Assembly: GCA_050013395.1 (NCBI GenBank)
Contig: JBEKFI010000135.1
Location: 1 to 8,018 of the forward strand
Source: JBEKZD01 sp050013395
Lineage (GTDB): Bacteria; Verrucomicrobiota; Verrucomicrobiia; Palsa-1439
Direction: 5' to 3'
Length of the DNA stretch: 8,018 nt
The position numbers and the translations under genes were made by a program. Of the stretch, positions 1 to 7,626 are shown piece by piece. Every line of letters begins with the position of its first letter. Position 1 is the stretch's first letter. The notes below the pieces were generated by a model, which worked only from the letters and a program-made list of their open reading frames with translations, did no database searches and had not been told where the DNA came from.

Positions 1-899
1 GGATAATTCTTCCTGTAAAAATCGATTTTCGTCAGCGGCAGCGTCTCCGTCACGTGAAGCTGGCCGGCGCGAAATGCGCGCTCCTCCGTTTCATCGCTTT
101 CAATCGGCAGGAAATGAATGGCATTAAGCCGCACGTGGTCCCGGTCCCAATAAGTGGGATTCTTCTCCACAACGATGACGTCGTTGACCCGCCATTTTGC
201 GAGGACGAACGGCCCATTGCCGACGAATCGCCCGGCCCGCGTCCATTTGCTGCCGCGCATGTACGGATCGCCATATTTTCGAAGTGTCGGCAGATGCACC
301 GGCATCCACGAAGAATGGTAATTGATGACGGAGAGCAGGTAAGGAGTCGAACTTTCCAATGTGATTTCAAACGTGTAATCGTCCAGCACCTTGAAACCAA
401 CCTGATTGAAATCCGTGATCTTGCCTTCGTTGTAAGCTCTGGCGTTTTTTACGGGAAACAACATGTAGGAGTACTCAGCAGCAAGGGATGGGGTGAGGAG
501 GCGTCTGTAGGATTCCCAAAAATCATGGGCGGTCACCGGGTCGCCATTCGACCACTTTGCGTTCCGTCTCAAATAGAACGTGTACGTTTTCCCGTCCGGT
601 GAAATATCCCACCTCTCGGCCACGCCCGGCACCGGATGCAGATCCACGGGGTCTTGCGATAAAAGCCCTTCCAGCATGGTCATCAGGATGCGCTGCTCGG
701 AAACACCTGTTACGATGTGCGGATCGAGCTCCTGCGGCTCTCCACCGTTGCCTTGATAAAAGATTTGTCTGCGGTCGCCCGCTTTGACATGGGTTTCGCG
801 CTTGCCGCAACCGGTCAGGAAACAAACCAGCAGCGGCACGCCGAAAAACAAACAGATTCGGCCGCGCCAACTGAGATTACCTGTTCGTTTCGGCTGCAT
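1..899 (-). CDS. OppA-like peptide ABC transporter substrate-binding lipoprotein (partial, 3' end off the window)
   Basis: The frame is open from the ATG at 899 to the left edge, giving 299 complete codons of a protein that normally has about 530-550. Residues 1-31 are a lipoprotein signal: basic start, hydrophobic core (ICLFFGVPLLVCF) and lipobox LTGC with Cys31 as the lipidated residue. The mature part matches the SBP_bac_5/OppA family: ELDPH near 57-61, EGLL at 77-80, PVPGVAERWDISPDGKTYTF at 89-108, LRRNAKWSNGDPVTAHDF at 110-127, GNGPFVLAKW at 228-237 and KNPTYWD at 246-252. Such proteins bind oligopeptides outside the inner membrane and pass them to the OppBCDF permease, which is not in the window. 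It follows the M3 oligopeptidase gene after 34 bases and is probably co-transcribed with it. The start is the first ATG after an in-frame TGA (909-911); I see no Shine-Dalgarno site. Family is confident; exact substrate is inference. Confidence 0.9.
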   Translation of the reverse strand, partial: MQPKRTGNLSWRGRICLFFGVPLLVCFLTGCGKRETHVKAGDRRQIFYQGNGGEPQELDPHIVTGVSEQRILMTMLEGLLSQDPVDLHPVPGVAERWDISPDGKTYTFYLRRNAKWSNGDPVTAHDFWESYRRLLTPSLAAEYSYMLFPVKNARAYNEGKITDFNQVGFKVLDDYTFEITLESSTPYLLSVINYHSSWMPVHLPTLRKYGDPYMRGSKWTRAGRFVGNGPFVLAKWRVNDVIVVEKNPTYWDRDHVRLNAIHFLPIESDETEERAFRAGQLHVTETLPLTKIDFYRKNY

Positions 900-933
900 G
901 ATTAAAATTCACGGGAAGCCGAGCGCGCTCCCT

Positions 934-3066
934 CTATTCCTTCTCGATCCCGACCTTTTTCAAGAACGGCCCAAGCGTGCGCGGGCGGCCAAGGAATTTC
1001 TCGATAGAAATATTCACGTCGCGCGAATCGCCCGGTTCGTAGATTTCCTTGCGCAATCTCGTGCCCGCCTGCTTGTCGAAATAACCGTCCGGCGATTTCT
1101 CAAACACGCTGGCCATGTCCGCCGCGATGGCGTCCGCCCACGCATAACCATAATAACCGGCGCCGTAGTTTATCAAGTGGCCGAAGTACGCCACGAGCGC
1201 CGTGTCCTCCGGAACCGGCAGAAACGCGTCGCTGAGCACCTGATTGGACAGCTTCACGACATCCTGAGCATTGTCGTCGTGGATTTGCATGTGCAGTGCG
1301 AGGTCCATCAGCCCGTAGGATAGTTGACGCTCGTACCGCGTTCCTTCGGTGGCAAGCCTGGATTCCTTCAACTTTGCCAGAATCTCCGCCGGGATCTTCT
1401 TCGACGGATCGCGGTAGTCCGCCGCGAAGCCGTCCAAAACCTTTTTGTCCCAAACCCAGTTTTCGAGCATTTGCGACGGCGCTTCGACGAAATCACGCGG
1501 CACGCTCGTGCCGGCGAAGCGCGCATACCTGGCGCGGGTCAGGATCGAGTGCATCGCATGGCCGAATTCGTGAAAGAGGGTTTCCACGTCCATGTGCGAG
1601 AGCAGCGACGGCTCGTCTTTGGCCGGCGAGGGAAAGTTGCAGATCAACGCGACGGTCGGCCGCTGATATTTGCCATCCGGCAAGAGCTTGCCTTCAATGA
1701 TTCCGAAGTGGGCAAAGTGATTGTATTTTCCCTCGCGCGGGAACATGTCGAGGTAGAACAAGCCGAGCGGCTCGCCGGTTTGCGCGTCGGACACGGCATA
1801 AAGCTGCAGGTCGCCAATCCATTTGTAAGGCGGCTCGACGCGCTCGAACTTCAGCCCGAAGATGCTCTGGTAAATGTTGAACATCCCTTCGAGCACGCGC
1901 TGGTAGGGGAAATAAGCGCGGAGTTGTTCCGCATCAACGTCGTATTTCTCCTTTTTCAACTGGTTGCTGTAATAGCGCCAGTCCCAGACGCTGATCTTCG
2001 CGTTCGGATCGCCGGTGTCCCGGACCTTGAGTTTGCGATACTCCTCCAGTTCGGCGGTAAACTTGGGCTGCAAACCGGCCTTCAGATTCTCCAGAAAGCT
2101 GATCGCCGTGGCGGCGTTCTTGACCATTTTGACTTCAGTCTGGTAATCGGCCCACGTTTTGTAACCGAGCTTCCTGGCGATGTCGTCGCGCAACGGAAGA
2201 ATTTTCTCGAGCAGCGGCACATTCTCTTCCTTGGCGAGGTTGCTTTGCGCGATGTAAAGCTCTTGTCGGACATCCTCGCGCTTGGCGTTGTCCATCACGG
2301 TGATGTAATGCCAGGTGATGTTGGCCATGACGGTGTACTCGTCATCGCCGGTCTTGATTTGCTTGAGGAAATCCTCCGGCACGCCGTCGAGGTCCGCCTT
2401 TCTGAACTTGAGCGCCTTTTCCGCCTTGGTGATGTTGGTTTCGTAATCGGTCACCAGCCGAGACAGTTCTTTGCGCATGCGTTCGACTTCATCGCGTTCA
2501 GCCTTCGGCAAATCGAGCCCGGCTCGGCGATAATCGCGCATCGTTTCAAACAAGAGCTTGGCGTCTTCGCCCTTCAGCGCGGGCTTGGTGTCGGCGTACG
2601 CCTTGACGGCGCGATAAACGGCTTCGCGGTAATCGATGCCGACCATCCATTCCTCGAGCTCCTTGACGGCGTCCGTCGCCGCGGCCCGCACTGCGGCGTT
2701 GGTGCTGGTTTCCTTGATGAGCGAGAGCCGGTTGTCCACGAGACCGAGTTGAAACCCGATGTCGTCCAGCGCGCGGACGGTGTTTTTGAACGTGACCTTA
2801 CGCGGGCCAAGTTTGCCGATGCGATCCAGGGCTGCGTTGCCGGAAGCGATGGTCTGCTTCACCGAGGCTTGGATTTCATTCGTTGTCGTCTCAAACGCCG
2901 GCACGCTAACGACGCCGTTGAACCTCACTGCAAGTTTCTGGAACTTCGTCAGAGAATCCTCCTGGGCGACCGGCTTGTGATTCATCCCGCCCGGGGCGGG
3001 ATTCACGCTGGAGCAGGCGGCCAACAAACCCGCCAGCAACAAAAACGGGATGGCTCTAAAAAACAT
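934..3066 (-). CDS. M3-family zinc oligopeptidase, predicted lipoprotein
   Basis: A 710-residue M3 metallopeptidase (thimet oligopeptidase / oligopeptidase A / Dcp group), close to the usual 680-710 length. The zinc site is complete: HEFGH at 499-503 (zinc ligands His499 and His503, catalytic Glu500) and the third ligand Glu528 in DFVEAPSQMLENW, 25 residues after the second His as in thimet oligopeptidase. The C-terminal substrate-binding loop HLINYGAGYYGYAW (629-642) with its Tyr cluster and the closing FLGRPR (691-696) are present. Residues 30-350 are mostly helical and charged, as expected for the lid domains. Unusually, the N-terminus has a lipoprotein signal with lipobox LAAC (Cys18), so the enzyme should be exported and membrane-anchored, whereas most bacterial M3 enzymes are cytosolic. 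It should cut short peptides. The gene lies 34 bases upstream of an OppA-like lipoprotein, which supports a role in peptide use. No clear Shine-Dalgarno site precedes the ATG. Dcp versus OpdA subtype is not settled. Confidence 0.93.
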   Translation of the reverse strand: MFFRAIPFLLLAGLLAACSSVNPAPGGMNHKPVAQEDSLTKFQKLAVRFNGVVSVPAFETTTNEIQASVKQTIASGNAALDRIGKLGPRKVTFKNTVRALDDIGFQLGLVDNRLSLIKETSTNAAVRAAATDAVKELEEWMVGIDYREAVYRAVKAYADTKPALKGEDAKLLFETMRDYRRAGLDLPKAERDEVERMRKELSRLVTDYETNITKAEKALKFRKADLDGVPEDFLKQIKTGDDEYTVMANITWHYITVMDNAKREDVRQELYIAQSNLAKEENVPLLEKILPLRDDIARKLGYKTWADYQTEVKMVKNAATAISFLENLKAGLQPKFTAELEEYRKLKVRDTGDPNAKISVWDWRYYSNQLKKEKYDVDAEQLRAYFPYQRVLEGMFNIYQSIFGLKFERVEPPYKWIGDLQLYAVSDAQTGEPLGLFYLDMFPREGKYNHFAHFGIIEGKLLPDGKYQRPTVALICNFPSPAKDEPSLLSHMDVETLFHEFGHAMHSILTRARYARFAGTSVPRDFVEAPSQMLENWVWDKKVLDGFAADYRDPSKKIPAEILAKLKESRLATEGTRYERQLSYGLMDLALHMQIHDDNAQDVVKLSNQVLSDAFLPVPEDTALVAYFGHLINYGAGYYGYAWADAIAADMASVFEKSPDGYFDKQAGTRLRKEIYEPGDSRDVNISIEKFLGRPRTLGPFLKKVGIEKE

Positions 3067-3121
3067 GACGTACAGGCTATCGACAACCCTTGGACATTCA
3101 AGCTGATTAGCGCGCGCTTTC

Positions 3122-3179
3122 TGTAGCCGCGAAACCTTTTCGCGGCGGGGAAACGCCGTGAATGAGATTCGCGGCTACA
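3122..3179. repeat. REP/BIME-like double-hairpin repeat, family 1, copy A (peptidase-secG gap)
   Basis: The outer arms TGTAGCCGCGAA (3122-3133) and TTCGCGGCTACA (3168-3179) are a perfect 12-bp inverted repeat. The left arm also forms its own hairpin, GCCGCGAA (3126-3133) with TTCGCGGC (3139-3146). The right half forms an inverted hairpin with one G-T wobble. Each hairpin is headed by GTAG when read inward from its own end. It lies in the 164-base gap between secG and the peptidase gene; the rest of that gap shows nothing clear. Confidence 0.85.
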
Positions 3180-3230
3180 ATTTGGCGGCAGCAACAAGAT
3201 GCGCCCGGCAGCTTCTCCCGCGCGCAAAAA

Positions 3231-3698
3231 CTATTTCGCTGGCTCGGGCGGCGGCGTGGCTGGAGTTGTAGACGCGGGAGCCGCTGCGCCCTGTTCACCG
3301 GACGGCGATTGTGGCGGGGCTGGTGACGCGGTCGCCGGCTGCGCAGGTTGCGTCTCGGGTAACCCCGGCAACGCGGAAGGCTGTGCCGCCGCTGGCGCTG
3401 CCAACGGAGCTAAAGGGGCTGTCTGAATTGCCCTTTCCATCAGCGATCGACCCGTCGGCCCGCGGCGCGAGTGCAACACGGCCAGAATCAACGTCGTTGC
3501 CAGTAAGATGCACGCGCACCAAATCGTCATGCGCACCAATGCTGTCGTTGTGCCGCCGCCGAACACCGTCTCGGTCATGCCGCCGCCAAACGCTGCGCCG
3601 ACGCCTTGCTCGGACGACTTCTGCATGAGCACCAGCACAATCAAAAACACGGCCACGATCACGTGGATCGCCATGAGTATTCCAATCAAAATGTTCAT
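3231..3698 (-). CDS. secG: Preprotein translocase subunit SecG with long Pro/Ala-rich tail
   Basis: A 155-residue protein with the SecG plan. Transmembrane helix 1 spans about 2-25, followed by the conserved cytoplasmic loop QKSSEQGVGAAFGGG (26-40) and the TETVFGGGT segment (42-50); helix 2 spans about 58-76. SecG joins SecY and SecE in the protein-conducting channel and helps SecA-driven export. Most SecG proteins have 70-120 residues. Here residues 80-155 add a low-complexity tail rich in Pro, Ala, Gln and Ser, probably disordered and of unknown use. The start at 3698 is supported by AGGAA seven bases upstream. It follows tpiA after 79 bases, most of them a palindromic repeat. tpiA-secG adjacency is common in bacteria, which strengthens the call. 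Confidence 0.93.
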   Translation of the reverse strand: MNILIGILMAIHVIVAVFLIVLVLMQKSSEQGVGAAFGGGMTETVFGGGTTTALVRMTIWCACILLATTLILAVLHSRRGPTGRSLMERAIQTAPLAPLAAPAAAQPSALPGLPETQPAQPATASPAPPQSPSGEQGAAAPASTTPATPPPEPAK

Positions 3699-3705
3699 AT
3701 TGCTG

Positions 3706-3710
3706 TTCCT
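3706..3710 (-). promoter_or_regulatory. Ribosome binding site of secG
   Basis: The minus strand reads AGGAA, seven bases before the ATG at 3698. It is the clearest Shine-Dalgarno-like site in the window and lies between the palindromic repeat and the start codon, so the repeat has not taken over this initiation region. Confidence 0.5.
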
Positions 3711-3715
3711 ATTGC

Positions 3716-3775
3716 TTGTAGCCGCGAGCCTGCTCGCGGCATCCTTCCCGCCGAGAACAGAGTTCGCGGCTACAA
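3716..3775. repeat. REP/BIME-like double-hairpin repeat, family 1, copy B (secG-tpiA gap)
   Basis: Perfect 12-bp outer arms are TTGTAGCCGCGA (3716-3727) and TCGCGGCTACAA (3764-3775). The left hairpin is GCCGCGAG (3721-3728), loop CCTG, then CTCGCGGC (3733-3740). The right half is an inverted hairpin with one mismatch. The first 25 bases are identical to those of copy C. The element ends two bases from the tpiA stop codon and fills most of the 79-base gap. Confidence 0.87.
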
Positions 3776-3777
3776 CG

Positions 3778-4542
3778 TCACGCCGCCGCCTTCACAATCG
3801 CGGCGAAATCCGCGGCCTTCAGGCTCGCGCCGCCAACCAGTGCGCCGTCAACGTCAGGCTGACTCAGGAGTTCCTTCGCATTCGCGGCCTTGACACTGCC
3901 GCCGTACTGAATCCGCACCTTTCCCGCAACCGCGGGATCAAACGTCGTCGCCAGCAGTTCGCGGATGAACGCGTGCACTTCCTGCGCCTGCGCGGGCGTG
4001 GCATTGCGGCCCGTGCCGATGGCCCATACAGGCTCGTACGCGATAACGGTTTCCAGCATATCATCTTTGCTGAAACCTGCAAGCGCGCCTGACACATGGT
4101 CGCGTACCACGGTTTCGGTCTGCCCCGCCTCGCGTTGCGCCAACGTTTCGCCAACGCAAATGATCGGCCGAATCTGGTGAGCCAACGCGGCCTTCGCGCG
4201 CTTGTTCACGCCCTCATTGGTTTCGCCGAAATACTGACGCCGCTCGCTGTGGCCGACGATGGCGTAGCGCACGAACAATTCCTTCAGCATCGGTGCGGAG
4301 ATCTCGCCCGTGAACGCGCCTTCCTTCTCCCAGTGCACGTTCTGCGCGCCGAGTTTGATGTTCGAGTTCTGCGACGCCGCGCTCGCCGCCGCCAGTGCCG
4401 TGAACGGCGGGCAGACGACCACCTCGACGTCCTTCACACCGTCCACTTCGCGCTTCAGCGCGTTGACGAGCGTGACCGCCTCGGCGGCGGTCTTGTACAT
4501 CTTCCAGTTGCCGGCAATGATGGGCTTGCGATTTGTATTCAT
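3778..4542 (-). CDS. tpiA: Triosephosphate isomerase
   Basis: A 254-residue TIM-barrel enzyme of normal length that interconverts dihydroxyacetone phosphate and glyceraldehyde 3-phosphate in the cytoplasm. All catalytic parts are visible: AGNWKMYK with Asn12 and Lys14, IVGHSERR with the electrophile His98, AYEPVWAIGTG with the catalytic base Glu170 followed by the phosphate-gripping loop 6 (171-178), and the phosphate-binding segments YGGSV (213-217) and LVGGASL (235-241). It lies between pgk and secG on the same strand. The start at 4542 gives the standard N-terminus. The sequence just upstream is only a run of A and then the end of a palindromic repeat, so there is no normal ribosome binding site. 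The TGA is two bases from another repeat copy. The enzyme appears intact. Confidence 0.97.
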   Translation of the reverse strand: MNTNRKPIIAGNWKMYKTAAEAVTLVNALKREVDGVKDVEVVVCPPFTALAAASAASQNSNIKLGAQNVHWEKEGAFTGEISAPMLKELFVRYAIVGHSERRQYFGETNEGVNKRAKAALAHQIRPIICVGETLAQREAGQTETVVRDHVSGALAGFSKDDMLETVIAYEPVWAIGTGRNATPAQAQEVHAFIRELLATTFDPAVAGKVRIQYGGSVKAANAKELLSQPDVDGALVGGASLKAADFAAIVKAAA

Positions 4543-4545
4543 TTT

Positions 4546-4618
4546 TTGTAGCCGCGAGCCTGCTCGCGGCGTTCTTGTGAATGTCTACACTTCGCCGCGA
4601 ACAGGTTCGCGGCTACAA
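4546..4618. repeat. REP/BIME-like double-hairpin repeat, family 1, copy C (tpiA-pgk gap)
   Basis: This is the cleanest copy. Outer arms TTGTAGCCGCGA (4546-4557) and TCGCGGCTACAA (4607-4618) are a perfect inverted repeat. The left hairpin is GCCGCGAG (4551-4558) with CTCGCGGC (4563-4570); the right hairpin is GCCGCGAA (4594-4601) with TTCGCGGC (4606-4613). The right half is an inverted copy of the left with a paired G-C to A-T swap in the stem. It fills 73 of the 77 bases between tpiA and pgk, leaving three bases before the tpiA ATG and one before the pgk stop codon. Confidence 0.9.
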
Positions 4619-4619
4619 T

Positions 4620-5873
<1,254 letters not shown>

Positions 5874-5909
5874 GTTCTCTCGCCTTGATGTTGCAACGGG
5901 GCGAACGCG

Positions 5910-5939
5910 AGACTAGCGAAACAAGCGCCCGCGAGTCAA
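5910..5939 (-). promoter_or_regulatory. Candidate promoter of the pgk-tpiA-secG operon
   Basis: The minus strand has TTGACT (5934-5939), then 18 bases, then TAGTCT (5910-5915), which keeps the key T, A and final T of a -10 box. The leader to the ATG at 5873 would be about 30 bases and include AAGG at 5883-5886. The -35 is good and the -10 is weak. Confidence 0.35.
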
Positions 5940-6021
5940 ATCGAAAAGGGCGGGAGAAAGTGGCGGCGGGCTGCCGACAGGTCGCGAACCATCAACCCGG
6001 TGGCGAGAAAGGAAACAAGTC

Positions 6022-6047
6022 TTGTAGCCGCGAAGCGTCTTCGCGGC
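6022..6047 (+). repeat. Solo REP-like hairpin, family 1, copy D
   Basis: TTGTAG is followed by the 9-bp stem GCCGCGAAG (6027-6035), loop CGT, then CTTCGCGGC (6039-6047). It matches the left half of copies A-C. No inverted partner ending in GGCTACA follows within the gap, so this is a single REP unit or a broken pair. It lies upstream of the candidate pgk promoter. Confidence 0.75.
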
Positions 6048-6127
6048 CTTCGCCCGTTCCGTCGGATGGACGTCGCGCCAGTTCAGTCCCCCGCAAGCGT
6101 TCCGGAATCGGGCCGACGGCAACCGTC

Positions 6128-6154
6128 CACGGATGACATGGATGTCACGGATTG
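6128..6154. repeat. Three tandem 9-bp units (CAYGGATNN)
   Basis: The units CACGGATGA (6128-6136), CATGGATGT (6137-6145) and CACGGATTG (6146-6154) follow without gaps. The centre is also palindromic: TGACAT (6134-6139), GG, ATGTCA (6142-6147). The function is unknown; it could be an operator-like site or a remnant of a longer tandem array. Confidence 0.55.
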
Positions 6155-6243
6155 CGGGGGCGCGTCGGAAACCGAGACGGAGTAAACGCGCCTGTCGGGT
6201 TTACCCGTCACAGAGTCATGGCTTTGAGCAGGGCTGAACAGCG

Positions 6244-7428
6244 TTAGCTCTGGCTGAGGCGTTTCTTCGGCACGTCGAAGAGGAGTTGGTGCGCTTCGCA
6301 GAGGATGGCGGGCAGGCGTGAAGCAAACGGATTGCGCGCGACGGCGGCAAGAAGCCGCGACTCGTCCATCCGGTCGGCCATTTCGCCCGGAAACCAGTGG
6401 CCACCGTTACCGCTGAGCAGGTTGTAGCGCATCTTGCCCCAGTCAACGAGGTCGAGCGCCTTGGCAAACATCCACAGACGCAGGATCTCGACGACGTTGA
6501 CCTGTCCCGGTGTGTCGAAGTATTCCGGCAATCCGTCGCGCCAATGTTCGCACCAGTCTGCGCCCAGCACGCGTTCCATCTCGGCGCGAATCCGTTTCTC
6601 GACGGGTGCGATCGTTTCGGGAATGCGGTCGTAGTAGTCCAGCGCGCGAATGTGTTCGTCGAAGTCGGACGGCTTGGCCGCGCCGCAACTCAGCGTGTGG
6701 ACTTCGGGCCGCGCGAGGCAGTAAAGGTCATTGAAAATGATCGGCGTCAAGGGACGGCAAAGTTCGACCAGTTTCTTTGGCGACTCGTAGAGTTTGCCGC
6801 CTTTGTCGTTGGGGCTGATGAGGAGCACGCCCATGTCGCGGGCCGCTGCCGCTTCGACGGCCGGCCATGTCAGCGGGTTGACGAAATACCAGTGGAGGTT
6901 GACGTAGTCGAACTCACCCGTATTGATCGCTTTGAGAATCACGCTGGTCGGCGCGTGGGTCGAGAAACCAATGAACCGGGCGCGTCCTTCCTTCTGAATC
7001 TGACGAGCGACTCCGAGGCAGCCGCCGCGGCGAACACTGTAATCGAGCAATTCGTCATTGTTGATGCCATGCAGACCGAGAAGGTCAACGTACTCCAGGC
7101 GCAGGTAGCGCATCGACTTCTCAAACGTGTCGCGGAACTCGTTGGGATCGGCGACAGGCCCAACTTTGGTCTGCACGATCAGATGCTCGCGCGGCAGACG
7201 AGGCAACACGCAGCCAAGCTGCATTTCCGAAGTTCCGTAGCCGCGCGCTGTTTCGATGTGGTTGATGCCGAGTTCCGACGCCCGATGGATGATTGCTTCG
7301 ACGTTGGCCTGGCCTTCGGCAGGGATTTCCTTCGGGTCAACGTCCTGCCATTTGTGCTGATACCGCATGCCGCCGCAAGTGAAGACGGGCATGTTCAAAT
7401 CAGTCCTTCCAAATCGCCTATATTTCAT
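6244..7428 (-). CDS. Aldo/keto reductase family oxidoreductase
   Basis: A 394-residue protein with an AKR barrel in its first ~290 residues. Visible motifs are KYRRFGRTDLNMP at the start, the catalytic-tetrad region HIETARGYGTSE (57-68) with Tyr64, VQTKVG with Lys88, LLGLHGINN with His120 and RFIGFSTHAP (151-160). The usual catalytic Asp is Glu59 here. Residues 290-394 form a C-terminal extension that aligns by eye with the tail of COG1453-type reductases (TPGQVNVVEILRLW, 306-319; RYNLLSGNGGHWFPGEMAD, 334-352), but it lacks the CxxCxxC clusters that bind 4Fe-4S in many of them. It is probably an NADPH-dependent carbonyl reductase of unknown substrate. It stands alone: 370 bases separate it from pgk, and a good promoter lies directly before the ATG. 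No Shine-Dalgarno site is visible. Confidence 0.85.
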   Translation of the reverse strand: MKYRRFGRTDLNMPVFTCGGMRYQHKWQDVDPKEIPAEGQANVEAIIHRASELGINHIETARGYGTSEMQLGCVLPRLPREHLIVQTKVGPVADPNEFRDTFEKSMRYLRLEYVDLLGLHGINNDELLDYSVRRGGCLGVARQIQKEGRARFIGFSTHAPTSVILKAINTGEFDYVNLHWYFVNPLTWPAVEAAAARDMGVLLISPNDKGGKLYESPKKLVELCRPLTPIIFNDLYCLARPEVHTLSCGAAKPSDFDEHIRALDYYDRIPETIAPVEKRIRAEMERVLGADWCEHWRDGLPEYFDTPGQVNVVEILRLWMFAKALDLVDWGKMRYNLLSGNGGHWFPGEMADRMDESRLLAAVARNPFASRLPAILCEAHQLLFDVPKKRLSQS

Positions 7429-7435
7429 GCGCCCA

Positions 7436-7465
7436 AGTGTAGCATTGCGGGAATAAGTTTGTGAA
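7436..7465 (-). promoter_or_regulatory. Candidate sigma-70-type promoter of the aldo/keto reductase gene
   Basis: On the minus strand, TTCACA (7460-7465) and TACACT (7436-7441) are separated by 18 bases, matching 5/6 and 4/6 of the consensus -35 and -10. The -10 box ends only seven bases before the ATG at 7428, so transcription would begin at or next to the start codon and give a leaderless message. This agrees with the lack of a Shine-Dalgarno site. Prediction by eye only. Confidence 0.45.
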
Positions 7466-7510
7466 GCGGCAGCAGGGGCGGTTGAAAGCGCCCAGATTTT
7501 GCTGGTTGCC

Positions 7511-7583
7511 CAATCGCTGTCGCCGACAACGCCGTTGGTGGTCGTTCGAAATCCAACAGAATCGCTGATCTTGACAGCGATTG
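7511..7583. repeat. Perfect 11-bp inverted repeat with 51-base loop
   Basis: CAATCGCTGTC (7511-7521) is exactly complementary to GACAGCGATTG (7573-7583). Inside the loop, GTTGG (7533-7537) can pair with CCAAC (7553-7557). It is followed at 7599-7619 by a separate 7-bp hairpin, ACGGCGA with TCGCCGT. It could be part of a structured RNA or of a repeat element; no family is recognised. Confidence 0.55.
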
Positions 7584-7626
7584 AAGCGGAGCGACGGGAC
7601 GGCGAGAGCGGTTCGCCGTTGCCTTA

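Larger units (their letters stand above)
5874..6243. other. Intergenic region between pgk and the aldo/keto reductase gene
   Basis: These 370 bases hold no convincing gene. From the pgk side they contain a possible AAGG ribosome binding site and promoter (5883-5939), the solo family 1 hairpin (6022-6047) and a short tandem repeat (6128-6154). A 6-bp inverted repeat, GTAAAC/GTTTAC (6182-6187 and 6199-6204), lies 40-60 bases beyond the reductase stop codon but has no following T-run, so it is not a convincing terminator. Small open frames here have no recognisable motifs. Confidence 0.6.

Noticed and set aside
54..602. Plus-strand open frame of 182 codons at the left edge
   Set aside because: It is antisense to the OppA-like gene, whose frame is open throughout and matches the family motif by motif.
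1324..3126. Long plus-strand open frame (600 codons) opposite the peptidase gene
   Set aside because: It is a complementary shadow of the M3 gene. It has no domain motifs, and the minus-strand product is complete with its zinc site.
3716..4618. Hairpin repeats as rho-independent terminators after pgk and tpiA
   Set aside because: The stems are GC-rich, but none is followed by a T-run on the minus strand, and the shared GTAG-headed sequence marks them as one repeat family.
5913..6122. Small minus-strand open frame of 69 codons in the pgk-reductase gap
   Set aside because: It runs through the solo hairpin repeat and the candidate promoter, and shows no recognisable motif or ribosome binding site.
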